From the NCBI GenBank assembly GCA_949752795.1, contig CATKHW010000562.1, positions 558,001 to 622,000 of the forward strand: 64,000 bases of DNA, in the 5' to 3' direction. Position numbers and translations under genes: made by a program. Positions within the stretch are counted from its first letter, which is position 1. Each line of letters opens with the position of its first letter. The DNA is from Hyperoodon ampullatus. Its lineage: Eukaryota; Chordata; Mammalia; Artiodactyla; Ziphiidae. A model generated the notes under the pieces. It was not told where the DNA came from. It saw nothing but the letters and a program-made list of their open reading frames with translations, and made no database searches. Positions 26,084-39,990 of the stretch are shown here, in pieces.

Positions 26084-27822
26084 AAAGCAATAATGCATGG
26101 CACCCATTCCATGGGTCCGAACTCTCCAGGTTGAAGGGAATATTACTACAGCTATAACATGTGCGGGAAACCTAGAGAACGGACACACTGTGAATACGAA
26201 AGGTTTCTAAAACTCAACGAATAGTCCCTCCCCTCGTGCTCCGGTTTGACTTTCCGTCTGCTTTACTATCAACCTCCCAACTTGGAGAGACAGCCCCTTT
26301 AACCTCTTGGTTCGCACAGGTTGCCAATTTGGCAGAGGATGAAAGGGAAGAGGGAGAACCAATGAGAGAGTAGCTGTTAGGCATTTGGACGGGCACATAT
26401 CACTGTAATTTCCCGGCAGGAAGAAGAATTAACCAAATTCTCAGCCACCCACCGGGAACCAGTATAGGTCCTGAACCAAAATTTTGGACTTGCGGTCAGC
26501 TCACCAAAAACGAGTTGAAAAATGGAGCTCAGGGGCACAGCAATTCACAAACTGGCCGAGTAATAAAGGACAACTATCGTCCAAAAATCTGTTGAGGGAA
26601 GGCAACGAGGCGGACTTGAAAGCGAGGCAGAATAGCAGGAAACAGATTTCAAGAGGTACGTTGGAATCGCCTTTAAAGCACAGGAAGAAGGGCACAAGTT
26701 CGACAATGATGCACTTGGCCAAAAAGGGCGTATGCGTTTTCTCCTGAATATATTCAGGAGAAAACGCATACGCCCTTTTTGGCCAAGCAAGCAAGCGGGC
26801 AATGCAAATCTGCACTACAAAGAAGTATCACTTCCCACCGGTCAAAAGGGACATCCACAAAATGTGTAAGAACAAGAAAGGCAAGACAGGCCCTGGAGAA
26901 CAGGGAGCCTTGTTATGCTGATGGGCGGGATGTAAATTGCCAACTGCCTCTCTGGAGGAGTGCATTGTGTTCCCTAAAACAAGTAAAGAACAGAGCTACA
27001 GAGCCAAGGGCACTTCCAGTCTAGGGAATATACCTTGGGAAAAATGAAGATCAATAAGACAGAGCCACCCCAAAATTTAGTTCTGCACTGCTTACAAGGA
27101 CCTCAACTTGGGTACACCTTAAATATCCCAGGAAATATAAAAATGTTTCAAAAAATTGTGGTACTTACGTACGATGGAATATCCCTCAGCCATGAAATCA
27201 ATGTCATAAGACCAGTAGCAGCAAAATGGGTGGATTCAGGTACGATGATTCTAAGTGAAATAAGTCACACAGAAAAAGAAACTTATCATAAGATATCACT
27301 TATGAAGATCCTGTAAACATGGCTACACTTGAACTGAGTTAGGAAAGAGAACAGTGTCTCACATTTAGAAAACACTCTTATGCCTGCTTAAGGGGGAAGG
27401 AGAGGTGGGGTGATGCATAAAACCAGAGTTTGATATAAGCACAGGTACCGTTCCAAAAACCAACTATGGAATAGACAAGACCTACACCGTCCTCAGTGAA
27501 AGGGACTCAAAACCCCATATTTCCCGAAGAGGAAAATATCTGACTAGTAAGAATCTTAAAACCTATGTATTGATATGTCTCTGCAAGGGAATCAAGTGTG
27601 TCTAGACTGGCATAAACATGGCAGCGAGAATCAGCTCAAACCCACTATAAAAAGGAATTTCAAAAACAAAACAAAAAAACTGGGAAATTCTTTACAATTC
27701 CTTCAGGGTCTCTGATGAAAGCTGGAATGACCCTATCTACAATGACAGCTGGATGTGGCATAAGGAGGGACACTTGGGACTGAGACGATTGGTGAGATTG
27801 GGTGAGCAAATGCAGACCCTTT
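26084..27822 (+). repeat. Satellite monomer 16 (trimer position C)
   Basis: 1739 bp. Palindrome 26714-26787 is perfect. Ends with the TTCCCGAAGAGG variant, which also marks the ends of monomers 17 and 22. Confidence 0.95.
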
Positions 27823-29560
27823 AAAGCAATAATGCATGGCACCCATTCCATGGGTCCGAACTCTCCAGGTTGAAGGGAATATTACGACAGCTATAACATG
27901 TGCGGGAAACCTAGAGAACGGACACACTGTGAATACGAAAGGTTTCTAAAACTCAACGAATAGTCCCTCTCCTGGTGCTCCGGTTTGACTTCCGTCTGCT
28001 TTACTATCAACCTCCCAACTTGGAGAGACAGCCCCTTTAACCTCTTGGTTCGCACAGGTTGCCAATTTGGCAGAGGATGAAAGGGAAGAGGGAGAACCAA
28101 TGAGAGAGTAGCTGTTAGGCATTTGGACAGGCACATATCACTGTAATTTCCCGGCAGGAAGAAGAATTAACCAAATTCTCAGCCACCCACCGGGAACCAG
28201 TATAGGTCCTGAACCAAAATTTTGGACTTGCGGTCAGCTCACCAAAAACGAGTTGAAAAATGGAGCTCAGGGGCACAGCAATTCACAAACTGGCCGAGTA
28301 ATAAAGGACAACTATCGTCCAAAAATCTGTTGAGGGAAGGCAACGAGGCGGACTTGAAAGCGAGGCAGAATAGCAGGAAACAGATTTCAAGAGGTACGTT
28401 GGAATCGCCTTTAAAGCACAGGAAGAAGGGCACAAGTTCGACAATGATGCACTTGGCCAAAAAGGGCGTATGCGTTTTCTTCTGAATATATTCAGGAGAA
28501 AACGCATACGCCCTTTTTGGCCAAGCAAGCAAGCGGGCAATGCAAATCTGCACTACAAAGAAGTATCACTTCCCACCGGTCAAAAGGGACATCCACAAAA
28601 TGTGTAAGAACAAGAAAGGCAAGACAGGCCCTGGAGAACAGGGAGCCTTGTTATGCTGATGGGCGGGATGTAAATTGCCAACTGCCTCTCTGGAGGAGTG
28701 CATTCTGTTCCCTAAAACAAGTAAAGAACAGAGCTACAGAGCCAAGGGCACTTCCAGTCTAGGGAATATACCTTGGGAAAAATGAAGATCAATAAGACAG
28801 AGCCACGCCAAAATTTATTTCTGCACTGCTTACAAGGACCTCAACTTGGGTACACCTTAAATATCCCAGGAAATATAAAAATGGTTCAAAAAATTGTGGT
28901 ACTTACGTACGATGGAATATCCCTCAGCCATGAAATCAATGTCATAAGACCAGTAGCAGCAAAATGGGTGGATTCAGGTACGATGATTCTAAGTGAAATA
29001 AGTCACACAGAAAAAGAAACTTATCATAAGATATCACTTATGAAGATCCTGTAAACATGGCTACACTTGAACTGAGTTAGGAAAGAGAACAGTGTCTCAC
29101 ATTTAGAAAACACTCTTATGCCTGCTTAAGGGGGAAGGAGAGGTGGGGTGATGCATAAAACCAGAGTTTGATATAAGCACAGGTACCGTTCCAAAAACCA
29201 ACTATGGAATAGACAAGACCTACACCGTCCTCAGTGAAAGGGACTCAAAACCCCATATTTCCCGAAGAGGAAAATATCTGACTAGTAAGAATCTTAAAAC
29301 CTATGTATTGATATGTCTCTGCAAGGGAATCAAGTGTGTCTAGACTGGCATAAACATGGCAGCGAGAATCAGCTCAAACCCACTATAAAAAGGAATTTCA
29401 AAAACAAAACAAAAAAACTGGGAAATTCTTTACAATTCCTTCAGGGTCTCTGATGAAAGCTGGAATGACCCTATCTACAATGACAGCTGGATGTGGCATA
29501 AGGAGGGACACTTGGGACTGAGACGATTGGTGAGATTGGGTGAGCAAATGCAGACCCTTT
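27823..29560 (+). repeat. Satellite monomer 17
   Basis: 1738 bp, T deleted in GACTTCCGTC. Palindrome 28452-28525 has one mismatch: the left arm reads TTTCTTCTG. Shares ATTACGACAGC with monomers 18, 19, 22 and 23. Confidence 0.95.
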
Positions 29561-31298
29561 AAAGCAATAATGCATGGCACCCATTCCATGGGTCCGAACT
29601 CTCCAGGTTGAAGGGAATATTACGACAGCTATAACATGCGCGGGAAACCTAGAGAACGGACACACTGTGAATACGAAAGGTTTCTAAAACTCAACGAATA
29701 GTCCCTCTCCTGGTGCTCCGGTTTGACTTCCGTCTGCTTTACTATCAACCTCCCAACTTGGAGAGACAGCCCCTTTAACCTCTTGGTTCGCACAGGTTGC
29801 CAATTTGGCAGAGGATGAAAGGGAAGAGGGAGAACCAATGAGAGAGTAGCTGTTAGGCATTTGGACGGGCACATATCACTGTAATTTCCCGGCAGGAAGA
29901 AGAATTAACCAAATTCTCAGCCACCCACCGGGAACCAGTATAGGTCCTGAACCAAAATTTTGGACTTGCGGTCAGCTCACCAAAAACGAGTTGAAAAATG
30001 GAGCTCAGGGGCACAGCAATTCACAAACTGGCCGAGTAATAAAGGACAACTATCGTCCAAAAATCTGTTGAGGGAAGGCAACGAGGCGGACTTGAAAGCG
30101 AGGCAGAATAGCAGGAAACAGATTTCAAGAGGTACGTTGGAATCGCCTTTAAAGCACAGGAAGAGGGGCACAACTTCGACAATGATGCACTTGGCCAAAA
30201 AGGGCGTATGCGTTTTCTCCTGAATATATTCAGGAGAAAACGCATACGCCCTTTTTGGCCAAGCAAGCAAGCGGGCAATGCAAATCTGCACTACAAAGAA
30301 GTATCACTTCCCACCGGTCAAAAGGGACATCCACAAAATGTGTAAGAACAAGAAAGGCAAGACAGGCCCTGGAGAACAGGGAGCCTTGTTATGCTGATGG
30401 GCGGGATGTAAATTGCCAACTGCCTCTCTGGAGGAGTGCATTGTGTTCCCTAAAACAAGTAAAGAACAGAGCTACAGAGCCAATAGCACTTCCAGTCTAG
30501 GGAATATACCTTGGGAAAACTGAAGATCAATAAGACAGAGCCACCCCAAAATTTAGTTCTGCACTGCTTACAAGGACCTCAACTTGGGTACACCTTAAAT
30601 ATCCCAGGAAATATAAAAATGGTTAAAAAAATTGTGGTACTTACGTACGATGGAATATCCCTCAGCCATGAAATCAATGTCATAAGACCAGTAGCAGCAA
30701 AATGGGTGGATTCAGGTACGATGATTCTAAGTGAAATAAGTCACACAGAAAAAGAAACTTATCATAAGATATCACTTATGAAGATCCTGTAAACATGGCT
30801 ACACTTGAACTGAGTTAGGAAAGAGAACAGTGTCTCACATTTAGAAAACACTCTTATGCCTGCTTAAGGGGGAAGGAGAGGTGGGGTGATGCATAAAACC
30901 AGAGTTTGATATAAGCACAGGTACCGTTCCAAAAACCAACTATGGAATAGACAAGACCTACACCTTCCTCAGTGAAAGGGACTCAAAACCCCATATTTCC
31001 CGCAGAGGAAAATATCTGACTGGTAAGAATCTTAAAACCTATGTATTGATATGTCTCTGCAAGGGAATCAAGTGTGTCTAGACTGGCATAAACATGGCAG
31101 CGAGAATCAGCTCAAACCCACTATAAAAAGGAATTTCAAAAACAAAACAAAAAAACTGGGAAAATCTTTACAATTCCTTCAGGGTCTCTGATGAAAGCTG
31201 GAATGACCCTATCTACAACGACAGCTGGATGTGGCATAAGGAGGGACACTTGGGACTGAGACGATTGGTGAGATTGGGTGAGCAAATGCAGACCCTTT
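29561..31298 (+). repeat. Satellite monomer 18
   Basis: 1738 bp. Palindrome 30190-30263 is perfect. The GCCAATAGCACTT variant is shared only with monomer 23. Confidence 0.95.
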
Positions 31299-33036
31299 AA
31301 AGCAATAATGCATGGCACCCATTCCATGGGTCCGAACTCTCCAGGTTGAAGGGAATATTACGACAGCTATAACATGTGCGGGAAACCTAGAGAACGGACA
31401 CACTGTGAATACGAAAGGTTTCTAAAACTCAACGAATAGTCCCTCTCCTGGTGCTCCGGTTTGACTTCCGTCTGCTTTACTATCAACCTCCCAACTTGGA
31501 GAGACAGCCCCTTTAACCTCTTGGTTCGCACAGGTTGCCAATTTGGCAGAGGATGTAAGGGAAGAGGGAGAACCAATGAGAGAGTAGCTGTTAGGCATTT
31601 GGACGGGCACATATCACTGTAATTTCCCGGCAGGAAGAAGAATTAACCAAATTCTCAGCCACCCACCGGGAACCAGTATAGGTCCTGAACCAAAATTTTG
31701 GACTTGCGGTCAGCTCACCAAAAAGGAGTTGAAAAATGGAGCTCAGGGGCACAGCAATTCACAAACTGGCCGAGTAATAAAGGACAACTATCGTCCAAAA
31801 ATCTGTTGAGGGAAGGCAACGAGGTGGACTTGAAAGCGAGGCAGAATAGCAGGAAACAGATTTCAAGAGGTACGTTGGAATCGCCTTTAAAGCACAGGAA
31901 GAGGGGCACAACTTCGACAATGATGCACTTGGCCAAAAAGGGCGTATGCGTTTTCTCCTGAATATATTCAGGAGAAAACGCATACGCCCTTTTTGGCCAA
32001 GCAAGCAAGCGGGCAATGCAAATCTGCACTACAAAGAAGTATCACATCCCACCGGTCAAAAGGGACATCCACAAAATGTGTAAGAACAAGAAAGGCAAGA
32101 CAGGCCCTGGAGAACAGGGAGCCTTGTTATGCTGATGGGCGGGATGTAAATTGCCAACTGCCTCTCTGGAGGAGTGCATTCTGTTCCCTAAAACAAGTAA
32201 AGAACAGTGCTACAGAGCCAAGGGCACTACCAGTCTAGGGAATATACATTGGGAAAACTGAAAATCAATAAGACAGAGCCACCCCAAAATTTAGGGCTGC
32301 ACTGCATACAAGGACCTCAACTTGGATACACCTTAAGTATCCCAGAAAATATAAACATGGTTCAAAAAATTGTGGTACTTACGTACGATGGAATACCCCT
32401 CAGCCATGAAATCAATGTCATAAGACCAGTAGCAGGAAAATGGGTGGATTCAGGTACGATGATTCTAAGTGAAATAAGTCACACAGAAAAAGAAACTTAT
32501 CATAAGATATCACTTATGAAGATCCTGTAAACATGGCTACACTTGAACTGAGTTAGGAAAGAGAACAGTGTCTCACATTTAGAAAACACTCTTATACCTG
32601 CTTAAGGGGGAAGGAGAGGTGGGGTGATGCATAAAACCAGAGTTTGATATAAGCACAGGTACCGTTCCAAAAACCAACTACGGAATAGACAAGACCTACA
32701 CCGTCCTCAGTGAAAGGGACTCAAAACCCCATATTTCCCGCAGAGGAAAATATCTGACTAGTAAGAATCTTAAAACCTATGTATTGATATGTCTCCGTAA
32801 GGGAATCAAGTGTGTCTAGACTGGCATAAACATGGCAGCGAGAATCAGCTCAAACCCACTATAAAAAGGAATTTCAAAAACAAAACAAAAAAACTGGGAA
32901 ATTCTTTACAATTCCTTCAGGGTCTCTGATGAAAGCTGGAATGACCCTATCTACAACGACAGCTGGATGTGGCATAAGGAGGGACACTTGGGACTGAGAT
33001 GATTGGTGAGATTGGGTGAGCAAATGCAGACCCTTT
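31299..33036 (+). repeat. Satellite monomer 19
   Basis: 1738 bp. Palindrome 31928-32001 is perfect. The 5' part is like monomers 12, 15 and 21 (GGATGTAAGGG). The 3' part reverts to the 'CATACAAGG' version of the L1 half. Confidence 0.95.
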
Positions 33037-34775
33037 AAAGCAATAATGCATGGCACCCATTCCATGGGTCCGAACTCTCCAGGTTGAAGGGAATATTACT
33101 ACAGCTATAACATGTGCGGGAAACCTAGAGAACGGACACACTGTGAATACGAAAGGTTTCTAAAACTCAACGAACAGTCCCTCTCCTGGTGCTCCGGTTT
33201 GACTTTGCATCTGCTTTACTATCAACCTCCCAACTTGCAGAGACAGCCCCTCTAACCTCTTGGTTCGCACAGGTTGCCAATTTGGCAGAGGATGAAAGGG
33301 AAGAGGGAGAACCAATGAGAGAGTAGCTGTTAGGTATTTGGACGGGCACATATCACTGTAATTTCCCAGCAGGAAGAAGAATTAACCAAATTCTCAGCCA
33401 CACACCGGGAACCAGTATAGGTCCTGAACCAAAATATTGGACTTGCGGTCAGCTCACCAAAAACGAGTTGAAAAATGGAGCTCAGGGGCACGGCAATTCA
33501 CAAACTGGCCGAGTAATAAAGGACAACTATCGTCCAAAAATCTGTTGAGGGAAGGCAACGAGGCGGACTTGAAAGCGAGGCAGAATAGCAGGAAACAGAT
33601 TTCAAGAGGTACGTTGGAATCGCCTTTAATGCACAGGAAGAGGGGCACAACTTCGACAATGATGCACTTGGCCAAAAAGGGCGTATGCGTTTTCTCCTGA
33701 ATATATTCAGGAGAAAACGCATACGCCCTTTTTGGCCAAGCAAGCAAGCGGGCAATGCAAATCTGCACTACAAAGGAGTATCACTTCCCACCGGTCAAAA
33801 GGGACATCCACAAAATGTGTAAGAACAAGAAAGGCAAGACAGGCCCTGGAGAACAGGGAGCCTTGTTATGCTGATGGGCGGGATGTAAATTGCCAACTGC
33901 CTCTCTGGAGGAGTGCATTGTGTTCCCTAAAACAAGTAAAGAACAGAGCTACAGAGCCAAGGGCACTTGCAGTCTAGGGAATATACCTTGGGAAAACTGA
34001 AGATCAATAAGACAGAGCCACCCCAAAATTTAGTTCTGCACTGCTTACAAGGACCTCAACTTGGGTACACCTTAAATATCCCAGGAAATATAAAAATGGT
34101 TCAAAAAATTGTGGTACTTACGTACGATGGAATATCCCTCAGCCATGAAATCAATGTCATAAGACCAGTAGCAGCAAAATGGGTGGATTCAGGTACGATG
34201 ATTCTAAGTGAAATAAGTCACACAGAAAAAGAAACTTATCATAAGATATCACTTATGAAGATCCTGTAAACATGGCTACACTTGAACTGAGTTAGGAAAG
34301 AGAACAGTGTCTCACATTTAGAAAACACTCTTATGCCTGCTTAAGGGGGAAGGAGAGGTGGGGTGATGCATAAAACCAGAGTTTGATATAAGCACAGGTA
34401 CCGTTCCAAAAACCAACTATGGAATAGACAAGACCTACACCGTCCTCAGTGAAAGGGACTCAAAACCCCATATTTCCCGCAGAGGAAAATATCTGACTAG
34501 TAAGAATCTTAAAACCTATGTATTGATATGTCTCCGCAAGGGAATCAAGTGTGTCTAGACTGGCATAAACATGGCAGCGAGAATCAGCTGAAACCCACTA
34601 TAAAAAGGAATTTCAAAAACAAAACAAAAAAACTGGGAAATTCTTTACAATTCCTTCAGGGTCTCTGATGAAAGCTGGAATGACCCTATCTACAACGACA
34701 GCTGGATGTGGCATAAGGAGGGACACTTGGGACTGAGACGATTGGTGAGATTGGGCGAGCAAATGCAGACCCTTT
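33037..34775 (+). repeat. Satellite monomer 20 (trimer position A)
   Basis: 1739 bp. Palindrome 33667-33740 is perfect. Shares GGCACGGCAATTC and CACTTGCAGTC with monomers 11 and 14, but has many private changes (GGTATTTGGACG, CCAAAATATTGG), so it is an older copy of position A. Confidence 0.95.
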
Positions 34776-36513
34776 AAAGCATTAATGCATGGCACCCATT
34801 CCATGGGTCCGAACTCTCCAGGTTGAAGGGAATATTACTACAGCTATAACATGTGCGGGAAACCTAGAGAACGGACACACTGTGAATACGAAAGGTTTCT
34901 AAAACTCAACGAATAGTCCCTCTCCTGGTGCTCCGGTTTGACTTCCGTCTGCTTTACTATCAACCTCCCAACTTGGAGAGACAGCCCCTTTAACCTCTTG
35001 GTTCGCACAGGTTGCCAATTTGGCAGAGGATGTAAGGGAAGAGGGAGAACCAATGAGAGAGTAGCTGTTAGGCATTTGGACGGGCACATATCACTGTAAT
35101 TTCCCGGCAGGAAGAAGAATTAACCAAATTCTCAGCCACCCACCGGGAACCAGTATAGGTCCTGAACCAAAATTTTGGACTTGCGGTCAGCTCACCAAAA
35201 ACGAGTTGAAAAATGGAGCTCAGGGGCACAGCAATTCACAAACTGGCCGAGTAATAAAGGACAACTATCGTCCAAAAATCTGTTGAGGGAAGGCAACGAG
35301 GCGGACTTGAAAGCGAGGCAGAATAGCAGGAAACAGATTTCAAGAGGTACGTTGGAATCGCCTTTAAAGCACAGGAAGAGGGGCACAACTTCGACAATGA
35401 TGCACTTGGCCAAAAAGGGCGTATGCGTTTTCTCCTGAATATATTCAGGAGAAAACGCATACGCCCTTTTTGGCCAAGCAAGAAAGCGGGCAATGCAAAT
35501 CTGCACTACAAAGAAGTATCACTTCCCACCGGTCAAAAGGGACATCCACAAAATGTGTAAGAACAAGAAAGGCAAGACAGGCCCTGGAGAACAGGGAGCC
35601 TTGTTATGCTGATGGGCGGGATGTAAATTGCCAACTGCCTCTCTGGAGGAGTGCATTCTGTTCCCTAAAACAAGTAAAGAACAGAGCTACAGAGCCAAGG
35701 GCACTACCAGTCTAGGGAATATACCTTGGGAAAACTGAAAATCAATAAGACAGAGCCACCCCAAAATTTAGGGCTGCACTGCATACAAGGACCTCAACTT
35801 GGATACACCTTAAGTATCCCAGAAAATATAAACATGGTTCAAAAAATTGTGGTACTTACGTACGATGGAATATCCCTCAGCCATGAAATCAATGTCATAA
35901 GACCAGTAGCAGCAAAATGGGTGGATTCAGGTACGATGATTCTAAGTGAAATAAGTCACACAGAAAAAGAAACTTATCATAAGATATCACTTATGAAGAT
36001 CCTGTAAACATGGCTACACTTGAACTGAGTTAGGAAAGAGAACAGTGTCTCACATTTAGAAAACACTCTTATACCTGCTTAAGGGGGAAGGAGAGGTGGG
36101 GTGATGCATAAAACCAGAGTTTGATATAAGCACAGGTACCGTTCCAAAAACCAACTATGGAATAGACAAGACCTACACCGTCCTCAGTGAAAGGGACTCA
36201 AAATCCCATATTTCCCGCAGAGGAAAATATCTGACTAGTAAGAATCTTAAAACCTATGTATTGATATGTCTCCGTAAGGGAATCAAGTGTGTCTAGACTG
36301 GCATAAACATGGCAGCGAGAATCAGCTCAAACCCACTATAAAAAGGAATTTCAAAAACAAAACAAAAAAACTGGGAAATTCTTTACAATTCCTTCAGGGT
36401 CTCTGATGAAAGCTGGAATGACCCTATCTACAACGACAGCTGGATGTGGCATAAGGAGGGACACTTGGGACTGAGACGATTGGTGAGATTGGGTGAACAA
36501 ATGCAGACCCTTT
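34776..36513 (+). repeat. Satellite monomer 21 (trimer position B)
   Basis: 1738 bp. Palindrome 35405-35478 is perfect. Carries the AAGCATTAATG, GGATGTAAGGG and GCAAGAAAGCGGG diagnostics of monomers 12 and 15. Confidence 0.95.
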
Positions 36514-38252
36514 AAAGCAATAATGCATGGCACCCATTCCATGGGTCCGAACTCTCCAGGTTGAAGGGAATATTACGACAGCTATAACATGTGCGGGAAA
36601 CCTAGAGAACGGACACACTGTGAATACGAAAGGTTTCTAAAACTCAACGAATAGTCCCTCTCCTCGTGCTCCGGTTTGACTTTCCGTCTGCTTTACTATC
36701 AACCTCCCAACTTGGAGAGACAGCCCCTTTAACCTCTTGGTTCGCACAGGTTGCCAATTTGGCAGAGGATGAAAGGGAAGAGGGAGAACCAATGAGAGAG
36801 TAGCTGTTAGGCATTTGGACGGGCACATATCACTGTAATTTCCCGGCAGGAAGAAGAATTAACCAAATTCTCAGCCACCCACCGGGAACCAGTATAGGTC
36901 CTGAACCAAAATTTTGGACTTGCGGTCAGCTCACCAAAAACGAGTTGAAAAATGGAGCTCAGGGGCACAGCAATTCACAAACTGGCCGAGTAATAAAGGA
37001 CAACTATCGTCCAAAAATCTGTTGAGGGAAGGCAACGAGGCGGACTTGAAAGCGAGGCAGAATAGCAGGAAACAGATTTCAAGAGGTACGTTGGAATCGC
37101 CTTTAAAGCACAGGAAGAGGGGCACAACTTCGACAATGATGCACTTGGCCAAAAAGGGCGTATGCGTTTTCTCCTGAATATATTCAGGAGAAAACGCATA
37201 CGCCCTTTTTGGCCAAGCAAGCAAGCGGGCAATGCAAATCTGCACTACAAAGAAGTATCACTTCCCACCGGTCAAAAGGGACATCCACAAAATGTGTAAG
37301 AACAAGAAAGGCAAGACAGGCCCTGGAGAACAGGGAGCCTTGTTATGCTGATGGGCGGGATGTAAATTGCCAACTGCCTCTCTGGAGGAGTGCATTGTGT
37401 TCCCTAAAACAAGTAAAGAACAGAGCTACAGAGCCAAGGGCACTTCCAGTCTAGGGAATATACCTTGGGAAAAATGAAGATCAATAAGACAGAGCCACCC
37501 CAAAATTTAGTTCTGCACTGCTTACAAGGACCTCAACTTGGGTACACCTTAAATATCCCAGGAAATATAAAAATGGTTCAAAAAATTGTGGTACTTACGT
37601 ACGATGGAATATCCCTCAGCCATGAAATCAATGTCATAAGACCAGTAGCAGCAAAATGGGTGGATTCAGGTACGATGATTCTAAGTGAAATAAGTCACAC
37701 AGAAAAAGAAACTTATCATAAGATATCACTTATGAAGATCCTGTAAACATGGCTACACTTGAACTGAGTTAGGAAAGAGAACAGTGTCTCACATTTAGAA
37801 AACACTCTTATGCCTGCTTAAGGGGGAAGGAGAGGTGGGGTGATGCATAAAACCAGAGTTTGATATAAGCACAGGTACCGTTCCAAAAACCAACTATGGA
37901 ATAGACAAGACCTACACCGTCCTCAGTGAAAGGGACTCAAAACCCCATATTTCCCGAAGAGGAAAATATCTGACTAGTAAGAATCTTAAAACCTATGTAT
38001 TGATATGTCTCTGCAAGGGAATCAAGTGTGTCTAGACTGGCATAAACATGGCAGCGAGAATCAGCTCAAACCCACTATAAAAAGGAATTTCAAAAACAAA
38101 ACAAAAAAACTGGGAAATTCTTTACAATTCCTTCAGGGTCTCTGATGAAAGCTGGAATGACCCTATCTACAATGACAGCTGGATGTGGCATAACGAGGGA
38201 AACTTGGGACTGAGACGATTGGTGAGATTGGGTGAGCAAATGCAGACCCTTT
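36514..38252 (+). repeat. Satellite monomer 22 (trimer position C)
   Basis: 1739 bp. Palindrome 37144-37217 is perfect. Has CTCCTCGTGCTCC like monomers 13 and 16, but lacks their GAAGAAGGGC variant. Confidence 0.95.
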
Positions 38253-39990
38253 AAAGCAATAATGCATGGCACCCATTCCATGGGTCCGAACTCTCCAGGT
38301 TGAAGGGAATATTACGACAGCTATAACATGTGCGGGAAACCTAGAGAACGGACACACTGTGAATACGAAAGGTTTCTAAAACTCAACGAATAGTCCCTCT
38401 CCTGGTGCTCCGGTTTGACTTCCGTCTGCTTTACTATCAACCTCCCAACTTGGAGAGACAGCCCCTTTAACCTCTTGGTTCGCACAGGTTGCCAATTTGG
38501 CAGAGGATGAAAGGGAAGAGGGAGAACCAATGAGAGAGTAGCTGTTAGGCATTTGGACGGGCACATATCACTGTAATTTCCCGGCAGGAAGAAGAATTAA
38601 CCAAATTCTCAGCCACCCACCGGGAACCAGTATAGGTCCTGAACCAAAATTTTGGACTTGCGGTCAGCTCACCAAAAACGAGTTGAAAAATGGAGCTCAG
38701 GGGCACAGCAATTCACAAACTGGCCGAGTAATAAAGGACAACTATCGTCCAAAAATCTGTTGAGGGAAGGCAACGAGGCGGACTTGAAAGCGAGGCAGAA
38801 TAGCAGGAAACAGATTTCAAGAGGTACGTTGGAATCGCCTTTAAAGCACAGGAAGAGGGGCACAACTTCGACAATGATGCACTTGGCCAAAAAGGGCGTA
38901 TGCGTTTTCTCCTGAATATATTCAGGAGAAAACGCATACGCCCTTTTTGGCCAAGCAAGCAAGCGGGCAATGCAAATCTGCACTACAAAGAAGTATCACT
39001 TCCCACCGGTCAAAAGGGACATCCACAAAATGTGTAAGAACAAGAAAGGCAAGACAGGCCCTGGAGAACAGGGAGCCTTGTTATGCTGATGGGCGGGATG
39101 TAAATTGCCAACTGCCTCTCTGGAGGAGTGCATTGTGTTCCCTAAAACAAGTAAAGAACAGAGCTACAGAGCCAATAGCACTTCCAGTCTAGGGAATATA
39201 CCTTGGGAAAACTGAAGATCAATAAGACAGAGCCACCCCAAAACTTAGGGCTGCACTGCTTACAAGGACCTCAACTTGGGTACACCTTAAATATCCCAGG
39301 AAATATAAAAATGGTTCAAAAAATTGTGGTACTTACGTATGATGGAATATCCCTCAGCCATGAAATCAATGTCATAAGACCAGTAGCAGCAAAATGGGTG
39401 GATTCAGGTACGATGATTCTAAGTGAAATAAGTCACAGAGAAAAAGAAACTTATCATAAGATATCACTTATGAAGATCCTGTAAACATGGCTACACTTGA
39501 ACTGAGTTAGGAAAGAGAACAGTGTCTCACATTTAGAAAACACTCTTATGCCTGCTTAAGGTGGAAGGAGAGGTGGGGTGATGCATAAAAGCAGAGTTTG
39601 ATATAAGCACAGGTACCGTTCCAAAAACCAACTATGGAATAGACAAGACCTACACCTTCCTCAGGGAAAGGGATTCAAAGCCCCATATTTCCCACAGAGG
39701 AATATATCTGACTAGTAAGAATCTTAAAACCTATGTATTGATATGTCTCCGTAAGGGAATCAAGTGTGTCTAGACTGGCATAAACATGGCAGCGAGAATC
39801 AGCTCAAACCCACTATAAAAAGGAATTTCAAAAACAAAACAAAAAAACTGGGAAATTCTTTACAATTCCTTCAGGGTCTCTGATGAAACCTGGAATGACC
39901 CTATCTACAACGACAGCTGGATGTGGCATAAGGCTGGACACTTGGGACTAAGAGGATTGGTGAGATTGGGGGAACAAATGAAGACCATTT
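38253..39990 (+). repeat. Satellite monomer 23 (transition)
   Basis: 1738 bp. Palindrome 38882-38955 is perfect. The 5' half matches monomer 18 (GCCAATAGCACTT). From about 39240 it switches to the variants of the downstream dimer family (AAAACTTAGGG, CACAGAGAAAAAG, AAAAGCAGAG). It looks like a recombinant between the two subfamilies. Confidence 0.93.
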
